Part shown: one piece after another, positions 58,460 through 64,000 of the stretch
Layout of the letters: every line of letters starts with the position of its first letter
Position numbering within the stretch: position 1 is the stretch's first letter
From: Bolinopsis microptera
Taxonomy: Eukaryota; Ctenophora; Tentaculata; Lobata; Bolinopsidae
NCBI RefSeq assembly: GCF_026151205.1
Contig: NC_087080.1
Span: 5,311,096 to 5,375,095 of the forward strand
Length of the DNA stretch: 64,000 nt
Direction of reading: 5' to 3'
Made by a program: the position numbers and the translations under genes
Notes under the pieces: model-generated
What the model was told of the DNA's origin: nothing
Databases searched by the model: none
The model's input: only the letters and a program-made list of their open reading frames with translations

Positions 58460-58952
58460 TCTAACTGATATAATGGATGGTTAGTAAATAAAATTAATCT
58501 TCAATTAATACAAATATGAAATTAGATTGTATAATTTTAAGGAAACAGAATACAATTAAGCTTCTCAAAACCAGAAATCGTATCGAAATATCAATAATTT
58601 ACACACATTATATTATCAACAATATTTCTTTCGTACATTTTGTAGATTTCAGTCAACAAATAGAATGCTTCTGTTCATGCACGTGAAACATGCAGCAAGG
58701 TCTCAAAATAAAACTGAAGACATCTATTACAAAAGACATTTTAGTTACAAAAAAAGAAATTTGTGGCAAAAGATAAATTTTCCCAGCTACAGTAGGCCTA
58801 AAAGGCGTGAGCGAGCTATTAAACCATTTTCGAATATATTTTAATCGAAAAACTGCAACTGCAAAATAAGTTTCTTCCCCAGGCTAGGAACTCTTCAAAT
58901 TATAAGGGAAGATTACAAAAAATAAAGCTAAAGGACGTAAGAAGTCTGGCGT

Positions 58953-60752
58953 TTACGGATTTGGAGGAGGCTCGGTGTCGTCTTCCGGTCGTCGGAATTG
59001 ATTCCTTAGTTGATCCATCATTTGTGGGTTCTGAGCTTCGAAATTTTCTGCCATGGATCGTAACGCTGGGCTGAAAGAAAGTTTTTTAGTAACAATATGC
59101 GAGCTATTGGGCTGCTAAACACTTATGTAGATGTTCGTAAGTTTCAATATGCCATACAACGAAAGATGAATATCTTTTTTTGTATATTTTTTCAAAGATA
59201 GTCCTGCATTTTTCACCTAAATATACTTACTTCCCCAACATAGCGTTGATATCAATGTTCTCAGGGACCCCACTAGGTCCTAAAGTTTCTCCACCTCCGA
59301 CACCTCCACCTTGCATGAACTGATCTGCCATAGAAGTGAAAGCTTGTTGCATGTTAGGGTCGGTCATGAACTGCTGAGCCATGTTCATGAATGCAGGGTT
59401 GTTGAGGATTTGAGAGAAGTCCATGCCTGCCAAGTTGGGCATGCCGGGCATACCGGGCATACCAGGCATTGCTGGCATTCCTCCCATTGGGGCTGAAAGG
59501 CACGATTCGGTTAGGTTCCTGGTAACATGGATGTGGGAAATGTAATCTTAAAAGCGTAGTAGTACCGAAGTCAAAACGTGAAGTCGTGAATGTAAAACCC
59601 TTAAGTATTTACTTCTGCAAGACTTATTTCATATTCACCGCAAATACATTTCGATTATGAACATTTCTGGGACTCACCCTGTGCCATAACATTGGGTCCA
59701 GCACTAATCTTCTCTTTCACAGCATCTAAATTGTCCTTATAACTTTGGTTGCCGGAATCAAGTCTCAAAGCATTACTATACGCATCCTCAGCCTCAGGTA
59801 GTTTGTTCATGTTCAGATAAGCAAATCCCATCCTGGCATAAGCTTTGCTGTACCCGGCGTCCAAAACTAAAGCATCTTCGGCGTCTTTTACTGCACTTTC
59901 GTGTTGAGCTAACTAAAGATGGGTTATGGATTAGTGTATAATTTTTTAATTGTATTGCGTATACAAGGTAAAATTAGTGGAATCGATGGTATTTCCTTAA
60001 TTCAGAGTAGCAAGTTAGAAGGCTAACCTTGGAATAGGCGGCAGCTCTGTTGCAGAAATATGTAGCCACCGGAACAACTTCGATAGCTTCAGAATACTTT
60101 TCGATAGCTTCCTCGTATTTGTTCTGTTTCATGAGATCGTTTCCTGTAAAAAACCTGATTCTACCTATGTGATAAATCAAAGATACAGGATCAATGCTAG
60201 ACAGACTACAATGCGAAGGTCACACAACTAAATTTCAGGTGTTTCGGTTTGGAATGTGTGTAATACGTGGAAAAACTGTGTACAATCCAAACCTTCGTCC
60301 TTCAAATCGTTAGCCTTGGCTTCCTCGTCTTTAGTAGCAGCTTTCTTGGTGGGACGAGGTGGGAATACTCCATCGAATACATCTTGCAGTGTCTGATCTA
60401 CTTTCAATCTGGAGGCATGCTCTGGATCTTTCACATCTACGCCGAGCGCCTCAGTCAAACACTGTGCTGCGACTGAAAAGTATGGTGGAATTTAAATAAA
60501 GAAATTGGACGAAGTGTATTAACAATGTCATGATATAGGCAGCTTCTGTGTAAAATTGGAATTTCAAAAATAAAAACGATGAAATCCTGAACTAGCTATA
60601 ATTACTCGGATCCAAAATGAATAAAACGGCTAAAACCTTCTCAAACCTGCCATACTTTCGGCCGCTTCACCGTCGACGGCCTTACTGCTGATTAGGTCAT
60701 CGAAGTGCTGCAAGATGGCAAACGAGAGCCTATCTTGTTGGTCCTTAGACAT
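58953..60752 (-). CDS. SGTA: Small glutamine-rich TPR co-chaperone SGT, six exons
   Basis: Exons are 60647-60752, 60293-60472, 60028-60143, 59678-59912, 59231-59492 and 58953-59070, in phase, giving 338 aa (human SGTA 313). The N-terminal helical dimerisation region (about 1-75) in the family binds GET4/BAG6-linked UBL domains. The TPR block begins near residue 95 with GNDLMKQNKYEEAIEKYSEA and includes CNRAAAYSK and RMGFAYLNM, the carboxylate-clamp TPR type that binds Hsp70/Hsp90 EEVD tails. The C-terminal region has GMP repeats, NNPAFMNMAQQFM and Gln/Met-rich sequence that captures tail-anchored substrates. It acts in the cytosol. The ATG is preceded by CTAATCAACCTCCTTTTAG and three bases, an excellent acceptor. 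Confidence 0.94.
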
Positions 60753-61564
60753 CGGCTAAAAGGAGGTTGATTAGATTTATTGGTGGTACCCAAACCTATA
60801 TTCCATGGCGCTTTTATTAGGACGCTCGTGCGCGCGCACATTTGTTCGTTAAAATGTTTGCATTGAATTAGCACGCCACAAAAAGAGTAAAATCAGAAGA
60901 CCCTTTTGAAAGGCGCGTAAAATATTGCCATTTCACACGCATTAATAAAGAGAATAGTGCCAGAACGTCATTTAGTCAAACAGATGAAGCAATTCAAATG
61001 ATTAAAACTTAACAAATTATATCATATGATAAACCAAGGGTAATATGCAATGAAAGTGTTGATGCAACTAATAAACTGAAACGTCCAATCGAATAATAAA
61101 TTCTTATCACAAGTTAAAAAGTGAAAAATTCTGAGAGATCATGTCTTTGATAAGCAAACTGTAAAAATGTGGGAAGAAATGTACGCCTATCACCAACCCG
61201 TACATTATATATAAATGGAAACGATAAGAAACTATGATACACTGTATTCATGCGGTTATTTTACAATACAAATTTACACAAAAATATAGCAAAATTCTGC
61301 CTTAAACCAGGCTTCAACGTGAAATGATAATCGATAGTCTACTATCTATAAGTAAACTGTACCCATATCAACTTATCAAGACTTGCACGAACACACATCG
61401 AGAATACACAAGCATTATTCTATCCCTGCAAACTGAGTAAGGGATCCATTACTGATGTGATAACATTTCAAGCAAACTGATATTTCTGACAACTGAACAA
61501 AACCATCATAACAATCCATAACAACTACGATAACATGTAACGAGAATACTCCGCAAGTCCCGGC

Positions 61565-63640
61565 TCACTGTTGCTTGCAACCCTTCATACTGTTAACAAA
61601 ACTGCCCGATCTACTGGACCTGCTATCGGATACTTCCAGCATATCACCCACCAGACGCTGATCCGAAGAGAGGATGTCATCAGAGCTGGTCTGCAGGGAG
61701 GAGGTAGGTGGGGCTGTAGGGTGACCTGGTAGACTGATGTCTCCCTCTTCTAGGTGTAGCTGGTCTAGATACTGGATAAGGGTGGATTCCTGGGGTGGTG
61801 GTAGCTGTTGCAGTTTACTGTTTTAACTTTTTTTTATGTAAGGTATATATTACGACCCTTTGAAACGAAACTATTTGGATCTAAAGTTAAACGAGAATTT
61901 GATCAGCAACTATTTACCTCTGCAATGTTGTTGGGAATCTGCACCTCATCGTAAGACCTGTTTTGTTTTCTTGTGATCCAGGGATGATTCAAACAATCGT
62001 GGGAACTAAGCCTGTTCTCAAACTCGTATTGTAGCATACCCTGCAGTTAATAAGGGCGGATACAGAGTTGCTCACTATACAAAGTATACATTATACTTTT
62101 TACTTTATTAAAGGTAAAAGTCAAAAGCGAAATAGTCAGTGTTAACATGACATTTACCCGTAAATGTAGCACACACAGATGTACGATAGGTTTAATAGGT
62201 TTAATACCAAACAATAATTTATATCAAGCAATAATTTATATAAAGCAATAATTACGGTATACCTCTAATAAATTCTTCAGACTCTCCGGTAAGTAATCAG
62301 GTATAATGTATTTCCCCTCTCCGATCTTTCTGTACAATTTGAATACATTATCCGCGTTGAAGGGGTAATTTCCCGTCACAAAGTTATACAGACTAACACC
62401 TGCAGACCAAACATCAAGTTTCTGGCCGGAGAACACGTCTTTCCCAACAGCTATCTCCGGAGCAATGAACATGGGAGCTCCCTGGCTTCCTTTTATTGTG
62501 TCCGCTTGAGAAAAGGGGTCTAACTCCTCTGCCACACCGAAATCACAGATTTTTACCTGGGAGAAGGGTTTTGTAAGTAGCGTACGAGGAAACGTTTTGA
62601 TTTGACACCGGACAGGTTGAAGGTTCCTAAAAAAACTTTCCAGCTTCTGTTCAATATTGATAGCCTCTTCTTGACAGCTGACCATGTCCAGAAAATTAAT
62701 GAAAGAAGCGGCCGAACTCTGTATCAAAATTAAACTGGAATCAAACTGACACACATCATGAGATTAACTTACAGTCAAACTAACACACATCATGAGATTA
62801 ACTTTAAGTCAAACTGACACACATCATGAGATTAACTTACAGTCAAACTGACACATTATATTATGATGAACTCAACTTACAGAATTAAACTTACAGTGTG
62901 AGATGGATCCAGCAGCAGGTTAGCAGGTTTAATGTCCTTGTGTATGATATGTCTGGAATGCAAGTAATGGAGTCCCTGGAATGTTTGGTAAATGTACTTG
63001 TGAGCCTGCCACAGAGGGAACTTCTTCTCCTCACTGTCATCCAACATGTCCTGAGAGGATGTCATCTTTAATTTAAATTTGTGATTTCCAGTTTGATTGC
63101 AAGAGATTGATTTTTAAGGAAGTAAATAAATAACTTTGAGAATGTAGTTACTAGAAAAGGAATGGTATAATTTGGTAATTTGATACAGTACGAAGGGTAA
63201 AAAGTGTACTTGTAACCAGCTACAATACCTGTAATGAGCAACAGCAGAATGTCATAAAGAGATACGTTTTCTCTTTTTCAACTTTGTAGTGGACATCGTA
63301 CAACTCAATAATATTGGGATGTGGATTTTTAGACAGTTTCTGAAGAAAAAGGTTTTTAGCTGGCGGGTATTGACATGGAAATGAAATCCATAGAACTTGT
63401 GCTTTGTTATATTTGATAACTCTTTACCAGCGATGTGGTGTAAAATGGGTGAATATGGCCGCAGTAAATTGTGATTTGCCGTAAATCGGGTCACGGTAAA
63501 TCAGGGTTTTACTGTACCTGCAATAAACTGATTTCACGCTTCATATTCTCTTCACCAGAAGGTATCTTCTTCAGTTTCTTCTTCTTCATAATCTTCACAG
63601 CAGCTCGACGTACTGTCTCAGTATCGAGAGCTTCTTTAAC
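61565..63640 (-). CDS. STK11: LKB1/STK11 serine-threonine kinase, 3' six exons (5' end outside the window)
   Basis: Exons 63518-63640, 63229-63339, 62895-63050, 62263-62556, 61918-62040 and 61565-61804 are GT-AG, all phase 0, and give 348 aa. The first starts inside the glycine loop (the V of YGKV), so the N-terminus is missing. Visible motifs: [14 protein letters not shown] (catalytic Lys), the [11 protein letters not shown] catalytic loop, DFGVAEE (human has DLG), SQG and APEIA in the activation segment, [11 protein letters not shown] and the C-lobe HPWI. The C-terminal tail has RSGSF and ends CKQQ, the farnesylation motif also found at the human C-terminus. LKB1 with STRAD and MO25 activates AMPK-family kinases. 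A 34-bp tandem repeat lies just past the exon 62895-63050 donor. Confidence 0.95.
62741..62876. repeat. 34-bp tandem repeat with donor-like units in an STK11 intron
   Basis: Four units start at 62741, 62775, 62809 and 62843. Read on the minus strand, most contain CTGTAAGTT, the same word as the real donor at 62894, so potential 5' splice sites are repeated within about 130 bp downstream of the exon. Confidence 0.85.
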
Positions 63641-64000
63641 CTGGGATTACACAGGATTACACAGGATTAAAATTAAATTATAGATCCATTATCAATTATC
63701 ATGGACCGTCATAATTGTTTACAGAAGTTAATGAAAACAATCATCTTTGCTTGAAGTCAGGGCCAGGGTTATCCTTGAGTCTTAATTATGACTAATTCGC
63801 GAGGTTCTCACCAAATTGATAGTAAAATTGTTTAAGTTTCGTGCATTTGAATTACGCTGACGCGTATCTTCAGTGAAGCTATTTCGCTCTTCGGAGCAGC
63901 GAAGGAAAAAAGTGCACACACAGTTGACAGCATAGGAGCGCCTTTCTTGAAATTGAATATACTGTGGGGTGTTTGGTTGAATATCAAGTGAGCGGTGGCA
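63641..64000. other. STK11 intron to the window edge
   Basis: No sequence coding for the glycine loop or the N-terminus of LKB1 is present, so the next upstream exon lies beyond 64000. Confidence 0.6.

Overview
The window is nuclear DNA from an invertebrate animal. It is AT-rich, with GT-AG introns, ribosomal-protein and splicing-factor genes of animal type, a glypican (a family known from animals), LKB1 with an animal-type C-terminus, (TTAGGG)n-type repeats, a tRNA-derived SINE and many DNA transposons. I cannot name the species. A non-bilaterian or other early-branching lineage with spliced-leader (SL) trans-splicing would fit, but that is inference.

All eight confidently recognised host genes lie on the minus strand. 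Reading in the direction of transcription from the right edge, they are: STK11/LKB1 (61565 to beyond the window, first exon missing), SGTA (58953-60752), CDC5L (56129-58459, intronless), RPS24 (54769-55161), ZRANB2 (52571-54558), RPS14 (51145-51600), FNBP4 (29189-50880) and a glypican (1512-8741). A small C2H2 zinc-finger gene (32112-33116) sits on the same strand inside a 17 kb FNBP4 intron. The block 50.8-63.6 kb is compact (intergenic gaps about 210-970 bp) and holds housekeeping genes for translation, pre-mRNA splicing, chaperoning and kinase signalling. Most start codons there follow a branch-point-like plus AG acceptor-like sequence within about 20 nt. This suggests SL trans-splicing or 5'UTR introns.

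The glypican and FNBP4 were assembled by hand from ten short exons each; every junction is GT-AG and phase-compatible. The glypican (409 aa) has a signal peptide, the cysteine pattern of the family, one Ser-Gly attachment site and a C-terminal GPI signal. FNBP4 (691 aa) has two WW domains, the second lacking its second Trp, and a polyproline tail.

The rest is gene-poor. Between 8.7 and 29 kb I see only weak gene candidates, clusters of CACGTG and CCAAT motifs, simple repeats, one perfect hairpin and dispersed repeats. The FNBP4 introns are a transposon reservoir: a hAT-like element (33421-35613, 8-bp target duplication), an element carrying a telomere-like array (30911-31311, 9-bp duplication), a tRNA-derived SINE split by a foldback element (36167-36935, 8-bp duplication), a homopolymer-bounded element with ten copies of a 16-bp motif (37256-39428), a near-identical 0.5 kb direct duplication (39.4-40.6 kb), an L1-type ORF1 (42938-43837), a MITE present twice (41.1 and 47.8 kb), and a 1.28 kb TTAA-flanked element (44236-45511) whose empty site is also in the window (47816). 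A MULE-like element with a FLYWCH zinc-finger ORF (2514-3675, 9-bp duplication) lies in a glypican intron.
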